A stretch of DNA of 64,000 bases, from NCBI RefSeq assembly GCF_002237755.1, contig NZ_MWSJ01000001.1, forward strand, positions 1 through 64,000, read 5' to 3'. Shown in pieces: positions 55,038-63,727 of this stretch; the stretch's first letter is position 1, and each line of letters begins with the position of its first letter. Below the pieces are notes generated by a model. That model had not been told where the DNA came from. It searched no databases and saw nothing but the letters and a program-made list of their open reading frames with translations. The stretch comes from Lysinibacillus sp. KCTC 33748 (GTDB taxonomy: Bacteria > Bacillota > Bacilli > Bacillales_A > Planococcaceae). Position numbers and translations under genes: made by a program.

Positions 55038-55194
55038 GTGGAAGATCTCCTTTATAGATGGAATTTTTAAAATTATCATCTAGTATAGTCTTATTCTGGG
55101 TGCATAAAAATAGTCAGAAATATATATTTTTACAAGGTCAGTTTAACTTTTATCAGTAAAAGTCCCCCACCTTTATATAGGAAGGGAGTTCACA

Positions 55195-55325
55195 AAGGGT
55201 GTTAGCGTAGCATCATCGCATCCATCTATAACTGACCTGCATGAAGCAATACGGTCCTAATGATGGCCTAAACTAAAAGCTGATTTTGGACTTAATGATG
55301 CCAAGGCATAATTGAATTGAAGCTT
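55195..55325 (+). repeat. Dispersed repeat family A, worn copy A4
   Basis: Shows gtgttagcgtagcatcatcgcatcc, actgacctgcat and the closing atgatgccaaggcataattgaa. It ends about 57 bp before ung in the gene-free 55038-55381 stretch. Confidence 0.55.
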
Positions 55326-55381
55326 GAATTCGACATTGTTTTTTTGTACCGTTGTAAGAAGAGAAAGGGGCTTATATTAAG

Positions 55382-56059
55382 ATGAAACAAGCATTCCCGA
55401 ATGATTGGCAATCAATATTTACAGAAGAAATAGAAAAAACATACTATACAAAGCTATGTCAATTTGTAGAACATGAATATTCAACACAAGTAATTTATCC
55501 GCCGGTGAATGATATAATGAATGCATTTTATACAACAGCTTATCAAGATGTGAAGGTCGTAATTTTAGGTCAGGATCCTTATCATGGACCAAACCAAGCA
55601 CATGGCTTAAGCTTTTCGGTCATGCCAGGAATCCCACATCCACCAAGCTTACGAAATATGCTAAAAGAGTTACAGGATGATCTTGGCTGTCCAATCCCTG
55701 CAGACGGAACATTAACAAAATGGGCACAGCAAGGTGTAATGTTATTAAATACTGTATTAACTGTTCGAGCAGGCCAGGCAAATTCCCATAAAGAACAAGG
55801 CTGGGAGCAATTCACGGATGCGGTCATCGATAAATTAGCATCTAGAGATAAACCCGTTATTTTTGTACTTTGGGGTAGACCAGCACAACGAAAAAAACAA
55901 TTAATTCGTCAATACTCAACGCAACATATTATTTTAGAAGCGCCTCATCCTAGTCCACTAAGTGCTTATCGAGGCTTTTTTGGCAGTAAACCATACTCGA
56001 AAATCAATGCACAGTTAGAGGAATGGGGAGAGCAACCGATTGATTGGTGCCTAGCTTAG
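55382..56059 (+). CDS. ung: Uracil-DNA glycosylase, family 1
   Basis: 225 residues. Catalytic Asp in [18 protein letters not shown] (about 62-79), uracil-binding [11 protein letters not shown] and the DNA-minor-groove [13 protein letters not shown] loop with catalytic His (about 185). It removes uracil from DNA to start base excision repair. AAGGGG precedes ATG 55382. The neighbouring pdxK and ywdI match Bacillus gene order. Confidence 0.95.
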   Translation: MKQAFPNDWQSIFTEEIEKTYYTKLCQFVEHEYSTQVIYPPVNDIMNAFYTTAYQDVKVVILGQDPYHGPNQAHGLSFSVMPGIPHPPSLRNMLKELQDDLGCPIPADGTLTKWAQQGVMLLNTVLTVRAGQANSHKEQGWEQFTDAVIDKLASRDKPVIFVLWGRPAQRKKQLIRQYSTQHIILEAPHPSPLSAYRGFFGSKPYSKINAQLEEWGEQPIDWCLA

Positions 56060-56186
56060 TAATCTTTATCTTCATTCAGTAAATACTTTTGTAGCGATAG
56101 CTATAATTGTTTTCTGTGCCAAAGCGAAATTGAAGCGCTTATCGTTTCGTGTTACATTTAATAATAGAAGAAAGTGGGGGACAACG

Positions 56187-56366
56187 ATGAAGGTGAATTG
56201 TTTCAAATGTCAATATTTTAAAGTAACATGGGACCCACAAACTCCACGGGCTTGTGTAGCGTATGGCTTTAAAACAAAGCAAATACCATCCGTTGTCGTT
56301 AAACAATCCTCTGGCACGGACTGTCTGAAATTTGTGCCAAAAGCAGAAAGTAGGAGAATGCAATGA
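56187..56366 (+). CDS. Small cysteine-rich protein downstream of ung
   Basis: 59 residues from ATG 56187 (GGGGGA five bases upstream; the in-frame extension to 56130 lacks a site). Four cysteines: a CFKCQYFKVTWDP motif near the start, Cys27-type in RACVAYGF and CLKF near the end, suggesting a metal-binding knuckle. Conserved next to ung in related genomes as far as I recall; function unknown. It overlaps the next gene at ATGA. Confidence 0.75.
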   Translation: MKVNCFKCQYFKVTWDPQTPRACVAYGFKTKQIPSVVVKQSSGTDCLKFVPKAESRRMQ

Positions 56367-56629
56367 TTCCTTATCAAGCCGTTATTCAACAACTTGAAAA
56401 ACAATTATCCGGTGTCAAAAATACTAGAGATGAACAGCAAATTCGTGAAGCCTTAACAGCAATCCGAGCATTATGCGATGTGGTATTAGACGCATCTGAC
56501 GGCATTGCTAAAGCGCAGTCAAAACATTTGCCACAAATGCTAGTGTCAGAGCCGAAGCAACCAAGTTTATATACAGCAAAAATTGAAGAAGAAGACGGAG
56601 CGAATGGCGATTCAATTTTTGATTTTTAA
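56363..56629 (+). CDS. ywdI: YwdI-family (DUF5327) protein
   Basis: 88 residues, soluble and largely helical (KQLSGVKNTRDEQQIREALT), with an acidic tail (EEEDGANGDSIFDF). Its ATG overlaps the stop of the preceding gene (ATGA), so the two are translated together. The position between ung and ywdK matches B. subtilis ywdI. No biochemical role known. Confidence 0.8.
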   Translation: MIPYQAVIQQLEKQLSGVKNTRDEQQIREALTAIRALCDVVLDASDGIAKAQSKHLPQMLVSEPKQPSLYTAKIEEEDGANGDSIFDF

Positions 56630-56639
56630 TTATCTTCAT

Positions 56640-56760
56640 TTAGCGAATGCTCCCACCGCTGAAGGTGGCTAGATGAAAAGGAACTCAGTCTAAGAACGCC
56701 ACGTCCTGTGGCAATTTATCTGTAGCGACAGCTACAATTACGCCAAGGCGAAATTGATAA
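56640..56760 (+). repeat. Dispersed repeat family A, copy A5
   Basis: Contains ccaccgctgaaggtggc, actcagtctaagaacgccac, gtcctgtggc, tagcgacagcta and closes with aattacgccaaggcgaaatt, then gat. It fills the gap between ywdI and ywdK, ending 17 bp before the ywdK start. Confidence 0.72.
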
Positions 56761-56776
56761 AAGGTAGGGAAATGAT

Positions 56777-57157
56777 ATGAAAAAATTTATCGTGACAGGT
56801 GCACTTCATGGCTTTTTAGCAGTGGCACTAGGTGCATTCGGTGCACATGCTTTAAAAGAAGTTCTAGACGATTATAGTCGTGGGATTTGGGAAACAGCTG
56901 TGCAGTACCAGATGTTTCAAGCTACGGCTATCCTTATCATTGGACTATTGATGAGCTCTAAAATACTAGGTGAGGTGAAGCAGTTAAATTTAGCGGGAAC
57001 CTTTTTCAACCTAGGGATTGTCTTCTTTTCAGGAAGCTTATATGTACTGGCAATTAGCGGCGTTAAAGTTCTAGGCGCCATCACACCAATTGGTGGTGTT
57101 CTATTTTTAACTGGCTGGGTTCTAATTATAGTAGCTGCGCTAAAACATGTTCGATAA
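56777..57157 (+). CDS. ywdK: DUF423 membrane protein YwdK
   Basis: 126 residues with four membrane helices. The family signature ALGAFGAHALKEVL (about 19-32) and AVQYQMFQATAIL are clear. Function unknown; possibly a small transporter. Good Shine-Dalgarno site ggtagggaaatgat before the ATG. Position after ung-ywdI matches B. subtilis. Confidence 0.88.
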   Translation: MKKFIVTGALHGFLAVALGAFGAHALKEVLDDYSRGIWETAVQYQMFQATAILIIGLLMSSKILGEVKQLNLAGTFFNLGIVFFSGSLYVLAISGVKVLGAITPIGGVLFLTGWVLIIVAALKHVR

Positions 57158-57168
57158 TATTACAAAAA

Positions 57169-57202
57169 TACTCCTTTACACTATGTGTGAGGGGGTTTTT
57201 TT
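57169..57202 (+). terminator. Terminator after ywdK
   Basis: Imperfect stem actcctttacac / gtgtgagggggt with three-base loop, then seven T. Confidence 0.75.
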
Positions 57203-57361
57203 ACGGATAAATACTAGTAAACAATCAAGAGAATTTTTCTTCCGGATCAACAATATAATTACTATAGAATGGTAGTTTTAATCCCTATTGTTTTTGTAAG
57301 GATTTATAGTACACTATAATTATCAAATAAGTTCGACAAATAAGAAGTGAGGTTTTGTGAT

Positions 57362-58540
57362 ATGGAGAAGCTTTTTACTTTACTAGATAATAATTATGAT
57401 GAAATGGTAGAGATTCGTCGTCATCTACATGAATATCCGGAATTATCCTTTGAGGAAGTGGAAACACCAGCGTATGTAGCAGCTTTTCATCGCGCGTTAG
57501 GACATGAGGTTCGTGAGCATGTAGGTGGACGGGGTGTTGTTGCAACTTTACATGGAGGAAAACCAGGTAAAACAGTAGCATTACGCGCTGATTTTGATGC
57601 ATTAGCCATTCAGGAGGAAAATGACGTTCCTTATAAGTCAAAAGTAGATGGTAAAATGCATGCATGTGGACATGATGGTCATACTGCGACGTTACTAGTG
57701 CTTGCTAAAGTGCTTCACGCAATGAAAGATGACATTGCGGGCAATGTAATTTTCATTCATCAGCATGCAGAAGAAATGGCGCCAGGTGGAGCAAAACCTA
57801 TGATTGAAGATGGCTGCCTAGAAGGAGTAGACGTTATTTTCGGTACACATTTATGGGCACCAACGCCATTGGGCGATATATTGGTGAGAGATGGGGCAAT
57901 TATGGCTGCCGCGGATAAAGTGGAAATTACGATTCAAGGTAAAGGTGGTCACGGTGCGGAGCCTCATCATTCTATTGATGCAGTTACTCTTGCGTCACAG
58001 TTTGTAGTAAATGCACAGCAGATTATATCTCGACGTATCGATCCATTAAAATCAGCCGTCTTAACAATTGGTCATTTTGAGGCCATTAATCCTTTTAATG
58101 TGATTGCAGAGCGAGTAGTATTAGCTGGAACAGTCCGAACTTTTGAGGAATCGGTACGCAAACAAATGGAGCAAGAGCTTGAGGCCGTTTTAAATGCCAC
58201 TTGTTTAGCCTTTGGTGCAAGCTATAAGTATCGTTATACGAGGGGCTATCCACCAGTTTACAACCATGTGAAAGAAACAGAGTTTGTTGCACAACTTGCG
58301 GTAGATATACCAGGAGTAGAAAATATTATAACGTGCCCACCATTTATGATTGGTGAGGATTTTGGATATTATTTAGAGAATGTACCAGGTACATTTTTCT
58401 TCACAGGTGCTAAAAAGCCAGAATGGGAAGTGGCATATCCTCATCATCATGCACGCTTTGATTTTGATGAGCGTGCAATGTTGATTGCTGCCAAGACTTT
58501 AGGAAAAGCAACATTGCAATTTTTACATGAAAATCAATAG
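57362..58540 (+). CDS. M20 family N-acyl-amino acid amidohydrolase
   Basis: 392 residues from ATG 57362. Metal motif MHACGHDGHTATLL (about 100-113), HAEEMAPGGAKPM with the catalytic Glu pair, dimerisation stretch GKGGHGAEPHHSIDAV and terminal GEDFGYYLENVPGTFFF. It hydrolyses an N-acyl amino acid or similar amide. It is a second M20 protein beside the one at 2054; this one is not linked to a racemase or acyltransferase, so its substrate is open. Single gene. Confidence 0.9.
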   Translation: MEKLFTLLDNNYDEMVEIRRHLHEYPELSFEEVETPAYVAAFHRALGHEVREHVGGRGVVATLHGGKPGKTVALRADFDALAIQEENDVPYKSKVDGKMHACGHDGHTATLLVLAKVLHAMKDDIAGNVIFIHQHAEEMAPGGAKPMIEDGCLEGVDVIFGTHLWAPTPLGDILVRDGAIMAAADKVEITIQGKGGHGAEPHHSIDAVTLASQFVVNAQQIISRRIDPLKSAVLTIGHFEAINPFNVIAERVVLAGTVRTFEESVRKQMEQELEAVLNATCLAFGASYKYRYTRGYPPVYNHVKETEFVAQLAVDIPGVENIITCPPFMIGEDFGYYLENVPGTFFFTGAKKPEWEVAYPHHHARFDFDERAMLIAAKTLGKATLQFLHENQ

Positions 58541-58564
58541 TTAGCTCTCTTAGGGCTTTCAATA

Positions 58565-58604
58565 AAAATCGGCATGCTAGGATATCCTACCATGCCGATT
58601 TTTT
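58565..58604 (+). terminator. Terminator after the second M20 gene
   Basis: Stem aaaatcggcatg / catgccgatttt with an inner agga / tcct pairing, followed by T run. Confidence 0.9.
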
Positions 58605-58817
58605 TATTTAATGGTAAATGCCCACGTAGATTCCTCATTTCATACGAAAAACATTTGCGGGCAATCAAAGCATGAGACCTAATTGGGAGTCACAACGAAA
58701 CTGCATTGCAACGAAGTATGAGCAAGAAGTAGCGAAGGAGCACCCCTTTGCTCGGTCCTCCTTGCTATTGAGGAGTGGAAATTTAGAAAATACGAACTTA
58801 TGAATAGCTCATTTCAA

Positions 58818-59159
58818 TTATGGATTTTGGTTAAAGTATGCCATTTCCTCATCATATTCAGCAAAATCAAAGTAAATCATTGGGAATAGGAAACGATGGT
58901 TCGATTTGAGTTCACGTAAAATAACATGATCTCGACCAGCAGCTTCTACAACGCCTCGTACTACTTTCGTGTTTTTCCCTGGCTCAATCGCATGCTCGAA
59001 GGAAAAATGGAAAGTACCAGGTTTTCCACGATTCAAACGGAAAATATTTTCAATATACGATTGCTCCCGTCCAGGTTGGCGTGCTCCAGGAAGTACCTGT
59101 GGAGGCACTTGAGGCATTTGTTGTTGTTGCGTTGTCGGTGTCCAATAATAAGGCATCAT
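58818..59159 (-). CDS. gerQ: Spore coat protein GerQ
   Basis: 113 residues (ATG 59159 or 59156). A Gln/Pro-rich, flexible N-terminus is followed by the conserved SYIENIFRLNRGKPGTFHFS and the domain ending MIYFDFAEYDEEM. GerQ localises to the spore coat/cortex boundary, is cross-linked by transglutaminase Tgl, and is needed to retain the lytic enzyme CwlJ. Cotranscribed with cwlJ, 21 bp upstream, as in several Bacillus species. Confidence 0.93.
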   Translation of the reverse strand: MMPYYWTPTTQQQQMPQVPPQVLPGARQPGREQSYIENIFRLNRGKPGTFHFSFEHAIEPGKNTKVVRGVVEAAGRDHVILRELKSNHRFLFPMIYFDFAEYDEEMAYFNQNP

Positions 59160-59180
59160 AAGTTATCAACCTTCTTTCTT

Positions 59181-59606
59181 TTAGATTTGAGGACAATCTT
59201 CTTCGGTTGGCGAGAAGAAGCAATGAGCTTTGAATCTTCCCGTGTTCCACTGACCATACCATTGTGCTGGACAATCTCCCTCAGGTCTGAAAAACCATAG
59301 TAAACGAGTTGCTGGATGGAATCTTTCGCCTTGAATAACTCTCCTTGCTAATCGAAGGTCTTGATCACGTGCTCGCTGATAAAAGTAGCCTTTTAGTGTC
59401 GCTTCAAAGCCCCCAGGACGCTGATATACCATTTGTTCAATTGTACGAACATCCGTAAAATCTAAACAATCTGCTCGTACACGATTGACGCCCACATTGC
59501 CGACCATTAGCATACCTAAGTTCCCTTCACCCTCTGCCTCGGCACGCATAAGCCTTGCTAGCATGGCTGTTTGTGCATCATTCGTTTTGATAACAGCGAT
59601 TTTCAC
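59181..59606 (-). CDS. cwlJ: Spore cortex-lytic cell wall hydrolase CwlJ
   Basis: 141 residues from GTG 59606, giving the length and N-terminal alignment of B. subtilis CwlJ; a longer frame to 59654 would have no ribosome site. Hydrolase_2/SleB-type domain with ARLMRAEAEGEGNLGMLMVG (about 14-33; catalytic Glu) and GDCPAQWYGQW near the end. It degrades cortex peptidoglycan during germination, notably in response to dipicolinate, and needs GerQ. Expected to be transcribed in the mother cell. Confidence 0.93.
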   Translation of the reverse strand: MKIAVIKTNDAQTAMLARLMRAEAEGEGNLGMLMVGNVGVNRVRADCLDFTDVRTIEQMVYQRPGGFEATLKGYFYQRARDQDLRLARRVIQGERFHPATRLLWFFRPEGDCPAQWYGQWNTGRFKAHCFFSPTEEDCPQI

Positions 59607-59620
59607 TCCTCCTCGCAGAC

Positions 59621-59649
59621 AGTATATGCATGATGGTATCGTAGACATG
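59621..59649 (-). promoter_or_regulatory. Possible sigma-E promoter of cwlJ-gerQ
   Basis: Minus strand: CATATACT fits the sigma-E -10 (CATAnAmT), with CATGTC 15 bp upstream as a partial -35. The -10 lies only about 15 bp before the start codon, so the leader would be very short. Confidence 0.4.
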
Positions 59650-59795
59650 TTCAATTTCGATGAAAGAAATTCACAATTAAAAATGGCTTAGCATATATTA
59701 ATAATGACGAGTCGTATGTAAAAGAAGCGAAAAAATTTTTTTGATTCATGACTATAACGTGGAGTTGAATCGCACAGGCCGTGTATGTTTATCCT

Positions 59796-59879
59796 TCATT
59801 TCTTTACTACGTTATTTCCAAAAATCTGTGAAGCTAATTCCCAAGGAATCTCCCGGCTATTAAATGGCATGCTTTTCAA
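59796..59879 (-). pseudogene. Short protein-like remnant
   Basis: In the 384-bp gap between cwlJ and the mini membrane genes, the minus strand reads 27 codons (TTG 59879, then ATG 59870) including MPFNSREIPWELASQIFGNN before a stop. The frame stays open and protein-like further upstream. No ribosome site; probably a gene remnant. Confidence 0.3.
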
Positions 59880-59990
59880 CTTTGGCGTGGCGTTACGCTT
59901 ATAAAAATGGGTAAATAGAGAATAGAAAATATAGCGGGAAACGTGAGATGGACATTGCATGTGTATTGAATACATGTGAGGTGATAGGGT

Positions 59991-60161
59991 ATGGAGATTG
60001 GTGTGTGGGTAGGCATTTTGTTGAGTGCTGTGCTGGCATTTTTAGTGGGGAGTTTTTACGGACAGCCACTCCATTGGTATCTTTTTATACTAATAATCAT
60101 AGTCGGATTTTTCATCAATACGATTATATTAATTTTGAAGGTTAAAGATGAAAGGTCTTGA
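59991..60161 (+). CDS. Mini membrane protein, paralogue 1 (56 residues)
   Basis: ATG 59991 preceded by GAGGTGATAGGGT. Two hydrophobic helices (about 4-21 and 28-50) joined by FYGQPLHWYL and a charged tail (KVKDERS). The second half, GFFINTIILIL, and the QP..WYL hinge recur in the next gene, so the two are tandem paralogues. Family not recognised. A strong terminator follows 20 bp later. Confidence 0.7.
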   Translation: MEIGVWVGILLSAVLAFLVGSFYGQPLHWYLFILIIIVGFFINTIILILKVKDERS

Positions 60162-60180
60162 AGCGCAGCACAGGCATACG

Positions 60181-60227
60181 AAAATAAGAAAGTGTCATCC
60201 ATTACGATGACACTTTCTTATTTTTTT
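60181..60227 (+). terminator. Terminator after mini membrane gene 1
   Basis: Perfect 17-base stem aaataagaaagtgtcat / atgacactttcttattt, then seven T. Confidence 0.95.
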
Positions 60228-60328
60228 GATTGAGTAGATGGAATCTGATGTTTTGCAAGTATATTAAAAATAAACGGTGACATACTAAAGTTGGAAATAT
60301 TTTTTTGCTTTCATAAAGGAGTGTTATA

Positions 60329-60511
60329 ATGCATACTTTTGGTACGTTTGTAGCAATAATCATAAGTGCATTCATCGCCGTTGGGATAGCAGAATACTAT
60401 CAGCAACCGTATAATTGGTATTTAGTTTTCCTAATGATTCTAGCTGGTTTTTTTATTCATACAATTATTTTAATATTGGAATCAGAGAACAGCGAAGAAA
60501 GCGAATATTAA
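60329..60511 (+). CDS. Mini membrane protein, paralogue 2 (60 residues)
   Basis: ATG 60329 preceded by AAAGGAGTGTTATA. Two hydrophobic helices (about 5-20 and 30-50), the hinge YYQQPYNWYL and second helix ending GFFIHTIILILE match the protein at 59991; the tail is acidic (SENSEESEY) where the paralogue's is mixed. Own terminator. Function unknown. Confidence 0.78.
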   Translation: MHTFGTFVAIIISAFIAVGIAEYYQQPYNWYLVFLMILAGFFIHTIILILESENSEESEY

Positions 60512-60546
60512 AAAATGCGAGTCCGATTGGTGGACTCGCATTTTTA
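60512..60546. terminator. Bidirectional terminator, mini membrane gene 2 / chdC
   Basis: Perfect stem aaatgcgagtc / gactcgcattt with flanking A and T runs. Confidence 0.92.
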
Positions 60547-60553
60547 TATTTAA

Positions 60554-61303
60554 TTAAACAGTTAAGAATTTCACAAGTTTTTCTTGATCAAGAAGGTTAC
60601 CAACGAAGAATGCACCAAACTCACCGTAGCGAGCTGAAACTTCATCAAAACGCATTTCATATACTAATTTTTTAAACTGTAGTACGTCATCTGCGAATAG
60701 TGTAACGCCCCATTCATGATCGTCGAAGCCAACAGAACCAGTAATGATTTGTTTAACTTTACCAGCATAGCCACGACCAATCATACCGTGAGAACGCATT
60801 AGCGATTTGCGGTCATCCATTGAAAGCATATACCAGTTGTCATCGCCTTGACGACGTTTATCCATTGGATAGAAACATACATGCTTAGCGCGTGGAAGTT
60901 CAGGATATAGACGAGCACGCACATGTGGATTTTGGTAAGGATCTTCGTCTGAATCACCTGCTAAATAGTTAGAAAGCTCTACAACAGATACATATGAATA
61001 TGTAGGAATTGTAAAATCAGCAATCGCTAATTTATTGAATTCAGCTTCAAGCTCTTGTAGTTCTTCCATTGTTTCACGTAAAGTCATAATCATAAAGTCA
61101 GCTTTTTGACCAACGATTGCGTAAAATGCATGGGCACCTGTTTTAGCGATATCAGCTTCGTTTAATTTTTCTAAATAGGCAATGAATTCTTCTACTGCTG
61201 CTTGGCGTTCTTCAGCAGAAACTAGTTTCCATGAAGCCCAATCGATTGAGCGGAAATCATGTAAAGCGTACCAACCATCTAAAGTAATAGCTGCTTCATT
61301 CAT
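60554..61303 (-). CDS. chdC: Coproheme decarboxylase
   Basis: 249 residues from ATG 61303 (AAAGGAG upstream). Closely resembles B. subtilis YwfI/Hem[20 protein letters not shown] near the start, [15 protein letters not shown] with the catalytic tyrosine region, and YPMDKRR and MRSHGMIGR in the heme-binding part. It converts coproheme to heme b with hydrogen peroxide, the last step of the Gram-positive heme route. Single gene, divergent from lipL. Confidence 0.95.
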   Translation of the reverse strand: MNEAAITLDGWYALHDFRSIDWASWKLVSAEERQAAVEEFIAYLEKLNEADIAKTGAHAFYAIVGQKADFMIMTLRETMEELQELEAEFNKLAIADFTIPTYSYVSVVELSNYLAGDSDEDPYQNPHVRARLYPELPRAKHVCFYPMDKRRQGDDNWYMLSMDDRKSLMRSHGMIGRGYAGKVKQIITGSVGFDDHEWGVTLFADDVLQFKKLVYEMRFDEVSARYGEFGAFFVGNLLDQEKLVKFLTV

Positions 61304-61398
61304 TATTAAAAACACTCCTTTATAAGTGAATATCATTCGAAATTTAGTTTATCATAGTTTGTACAAAATCCCTAAGTTCATGATTGCATTTCACGAAT

Positions 61399-61426
61399 TT
61401 GACACCTTCCATAGATAATGTATTCT
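61399..61426 (+). promoter_or_regulatory. lipL promoter
   Basis: TTGACA at 61399, 16 bp, TATTCT at 61421, about 35 bp before lipL's start. Confidence 0.6.
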
Positions 61427-61460
61427 AAAGAGAAGAGATGTAAATAGAGGAGCTCCAATC

Positions 61461-62294
61461 ATGAAAAGTATTTTACAACAGCCGATTTGGCGTTTTTACG
61501 ATCAATCTATTAGCGCGAAGCAAAGATCGCCACTTGAATCCTTTGCAACAGACGATACTTTATGTCAGCTAGTAGGGCAATTGGCCTCTCCGCCAACTAT
61601 TCGTACATGGGTACATGATGCATCTGTTGTGCTTGGTATTCAGGATCACCGTCTACCATATGTGCAGCAGGGCATGGACTTGCTTAAAGCACAAGGCTAT
61701 CAACCTATTGTACGCAATTCAGGCGGATTAGCAGTTGTGCTGGATGAAGGTGTACTGAATATTTCTATTGTATTATCTGAACAAACGGAAGCGCTAAGTA
61801 TTGATGATGGCTATGATGTAATGGTAGCTTTAGTAAAAAGCTTGTTCCCAGAAGTAGCAGATCAAATTGAAGCCTATGAAATTGTAGGCTCTTATTGTCC
61901 AGGTTCCTATGATTTAAGTATTAAAGGAAAGAAATTTGCTGGTATTTCTCAGAGACGTTTACGTCAAGGTGTAGCTGTGCAAATTTATTTATGTGTTGAA
62001 GGAAGCGGTTCAGATCGAGCTGCACTCATTCGTGACTTTTATGAGGAAAGTCTAAAAGGAGAGGAAACGAAATTTACGTATCCTAATATTGTCCCTGATG
62101 TGATGGCGTCATTATCTGAACTAATGGATGTATCATTAACGGTGGAAGCTGTTGTTATTCGTTTACAGCAACTTCTTAACAATATGGCAGAAGAAATTCG
62201 AGTTGAATCTTTTCATGATGAAGAAATAACGCTATATGCGTTTTATTTACAACGTATTTTTGAACGAAATACGAAAATGCTTAAACCGAATTGA
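61461..62294 (+). CDS. lipL: Octanoyl-[GcvH]:protein N-octanoyltransferase
   Basis: 277 residues of the LplA/LipB fold. The nucleophilic cysteine lies in VGSYCPGSYDLSIKGKKFAG (about 146-165), with PIVRNSGGLAVVLDEGVLN (about 94) as acyl-binding segment. LipL moves octanoyl or lipoyl groups from GcvH to the E2 subunits of 2-oxoacid dehydrogenases by amidotransfer. AGAGGAG precedes ATG 61461. The neighbours chdC and rsfA match the ywf region of B. subtilis. Confidence 0.93.
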   Translation: MKSILQQPIWRFYDQSISAKQRSPLESFATDDTLCQLVGQLASPPTIRTWVHDASVVLGIQDHRLPYVQQGMDLLKAQGYQPIVRNSGGLAVVLDEGVLNISIVLSEQTEALSIDDGYDVMVALVKSLFPEVADQIEAYEIVGSYCPGSYDLSIKGKKFAGISQRRLRQGVAVQIYLCVEGSGSDRAALIRDFYEESLKGEETKFTYPNIVPDVMASLSELMDVSLTVEAVVIRLQQLLNNMAEEIRVESFHDEEITLYAFYLQRIFERNTKMLKPN

Positions 62295-62337
62295 TGAAGT
62301 GAAAAACTCCAGAAGATGTCAGTGAGATATTATGCAA

Positions 62338-62372
62338 AGAAAAAAGCGATGCTGCTAATTAAGCGCATCGCC
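62338..62372 (-). terminator. rsfA terminator, overlapping its last codons
   Basis: Minus strand ggcgatgc / gcatcgc followed by six T. The stem begins in the last codons of rsfA. Confidence 0.78.
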
Positions 62373-63002
62373 ATTTTCTTGAGGATAAGGGCTACTTACA
62401 ACAAGGTTTCCGTTTTTCTCCATCTTGAAGACAGGTGCAATTCGTTCATCCTCTTCATCTAGTGTAACTAGTCGTCTAGCACGGTTCATAATTTGAACAA
62501 ATTGCTCATAATCTTTTCGAATAGCTCTATTTTCTTCTTCTAGCTGTGTAATGGTTTTCTCTAGTTTTTTATTTTTCTCAGATGTTACGTGTACTAGTTG
62601 TCTCCATTTTGTAGACTCATTACCTATTTCACCAGAGTGCTGTAAACGTAATAAATAGGCTATGACAATATCAAGATTTAATGCAGATAGAGGAATTGAT
62701 TTACCTTCTGCAGCACTACTATTAACTGTAAACATACTAGAAGCACGGCGTCTTGCCGGAGCTCCCAACACTCGCATTCTTTCTTTTCTTTCTTTTTTTG
62801 CTTCTGATAATTGTTCCTCGTATTCTTTACGAACAACAGCATTCCAACGAAAACCACATGCAGCAGCAGTACGGTTCAAAGCATCTCCAGCTTCTTCAAA
62901 GGCATTTAACTGTGTACTACCTTCCGTCACATGGCGAATGACCGCCTCTGCTAACAATTCATCGTTTTCTTCTAACCAAGCATCTTGTCTAACTTTACTC
63001 AT
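62355..63002 (-). CDS. rsfA: Forespore transcription factor RsfA
   Basis: 215 residues. The N-terminal Myb/SANT-like domain (about 4-55; RQDAWLEENDELLAEAVIRH) and the CGFRWNAVVRKEYEEQL stretch match the RsfA/YwfN family. A coiled coil (about 135-175) and short C-terminus follow. RsfA modulates sigma-F-dependent genes in the forespore. GGGAGG precedes ATG 63002, and a forespore-type promoter lies upstream. Confidence 0.93.
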   Translation of the reverse strand: MSKVRQDAWLEENDELLAEAVIRHVTEGSTQLNAFEEAGDALNRTAAACGFRWNAVVRKEYEEQLSEAKKERKERMRVLGAPARRRASSMFTVNSSAAEGKSIPLSALNLDIVIAYLLRLQHSGEIGNESTKWRQLVHVTSEKNKKLEKTITQLEEENRAIRKDYEQFVQIMNRARRLVTLDEEDERIAPVFKMEKNGNLVVSSPYPQENGDALN

Positions 63003-63045
63003 ATTAAAATCCTCCCACCTTTATTTGGAACTTTTTATTTACAAC

Positions 63046-63075
63046 TAGCATGACCAATCTTTTAACCTTTTATTC
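63046..63075 (-). promoter_or_regulatory. Forespore (sigma-G/F type) promoter of rsfA
   Basis: On the minus strand GAATA, 18 bp, CATGCTA fits the sigma-G consensus GHATR-N18-CATnnTA exactly, 44 bp before the rsfA start. Confidence 0.68.
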
Positions 63076-63214
63076 ATCCATGTGGAAGGAATTATGCTTG
63101 AATACAAGGGGAATAATGCGATACAATACCCGATGTAGGTTTGTACGTATGCTACATACTTAAATATGTGAAAGTCATACATTCAATAGAAACAGATTTT
63201 TGATTTGAATCAAT

Positions 63215-63405
63215 TATGCCTCGGCATAATTGCGTCCGGAATCAGCTTTGTGCTAGCACAAAGAACTCCATTTTGATTCCGTGACATCCGCCGGAGGCTT
63301 TAACTTCTTTCAGCGGGATGTTTGGACACCCGTTGAAAAGTGATTTAAAACCGCATTCATCTCGCCACCTGTAGAGGTGGGAGACTTTCTGCTGAAAGAA
63401 GTTAA
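63215..63405 (-). repeat. Dispersed repeat family A, long copy A6 (reverse)
   Basis: Reverse orientation: tcaattatgcctcggcataa at the left, then gcgtccgga, the ccgtgacatccgccggaggc block and a long outer hairpin (aacttctttcagc... / ...gctgaaagaagtt). The 63003-63437 gap holds this element and the rsfA promoter, no gene. Confidence 0.8.
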
Positions 63406-63437
63406 AAAAATAATATATAGAAAGGGTTGTTGACAAA

Positions 63438-63662
63438 ATGGCAAACGAATTTAAAGTTTGCGATGAATGTCAGGCCGTTAACTTAAAAACGTTAATTCCA
63501 AAATTAAAGGAAATCGATCCTGATGCAACCATCGAAATTGGCTGTCATTCTTACTGTGGCCCAGGACGTAAAAAAACATTTACCTTTGTAAATAGCCGTC
63601 CTGTTGCTGCATTAACGGAAGAAGAACTAATGGAAAAGGTTTTAGCAAAGTTAAAAAAATAG
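63438..63662 (+). CDS. DUF1450 small cysteine-rich protein (YuzB-like)
   Basis: 74 residues. CDEC near the start and [20 protein letters not shown] (about 34-53) give four to five conserved cysteines, probably binding a metal or cluster; the C-terminus is a short helix ending in lysines. The family is common in Bacilli without a known role. GGGTTGTTGACAAA precedes the ATG. Confidence 0.85.
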   Translation: MANEFKVCDECQAVNLKTLIPKLKEIDPDATIEIGCHSYCGPGRKKTFTFVNSRPVAALTEEELMEKVLAKLKK

Positions 63663-63668
63663 GTAAAA

Positions 63669-63710
63669 CAAAAAGCTATCTTCGCTAGTCTAGTTGGAGA
63701 TAGTTTTTGT
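63669..63710 (+). terminator. Terminator after the DUF1450 gene
   Basis: Stem aaaaagctatct / agatagttttt with a loop of about 16 bases and T run. Confidence 0.78.
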
Positions 63711-63727
63711 TTGGATTTTTATTGTTG

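Noticed and set aside
59948-60145. 65-codon cysteine-rich ORF
   Set aside because: It is a shadow of the real 56-codon membrane gene at 59991, which has the ribosome site and a convincing two-helix profile.
63242-63436. 64-codon minus-strand ORF
   Set aside because: It lies wholly within repeat A6.
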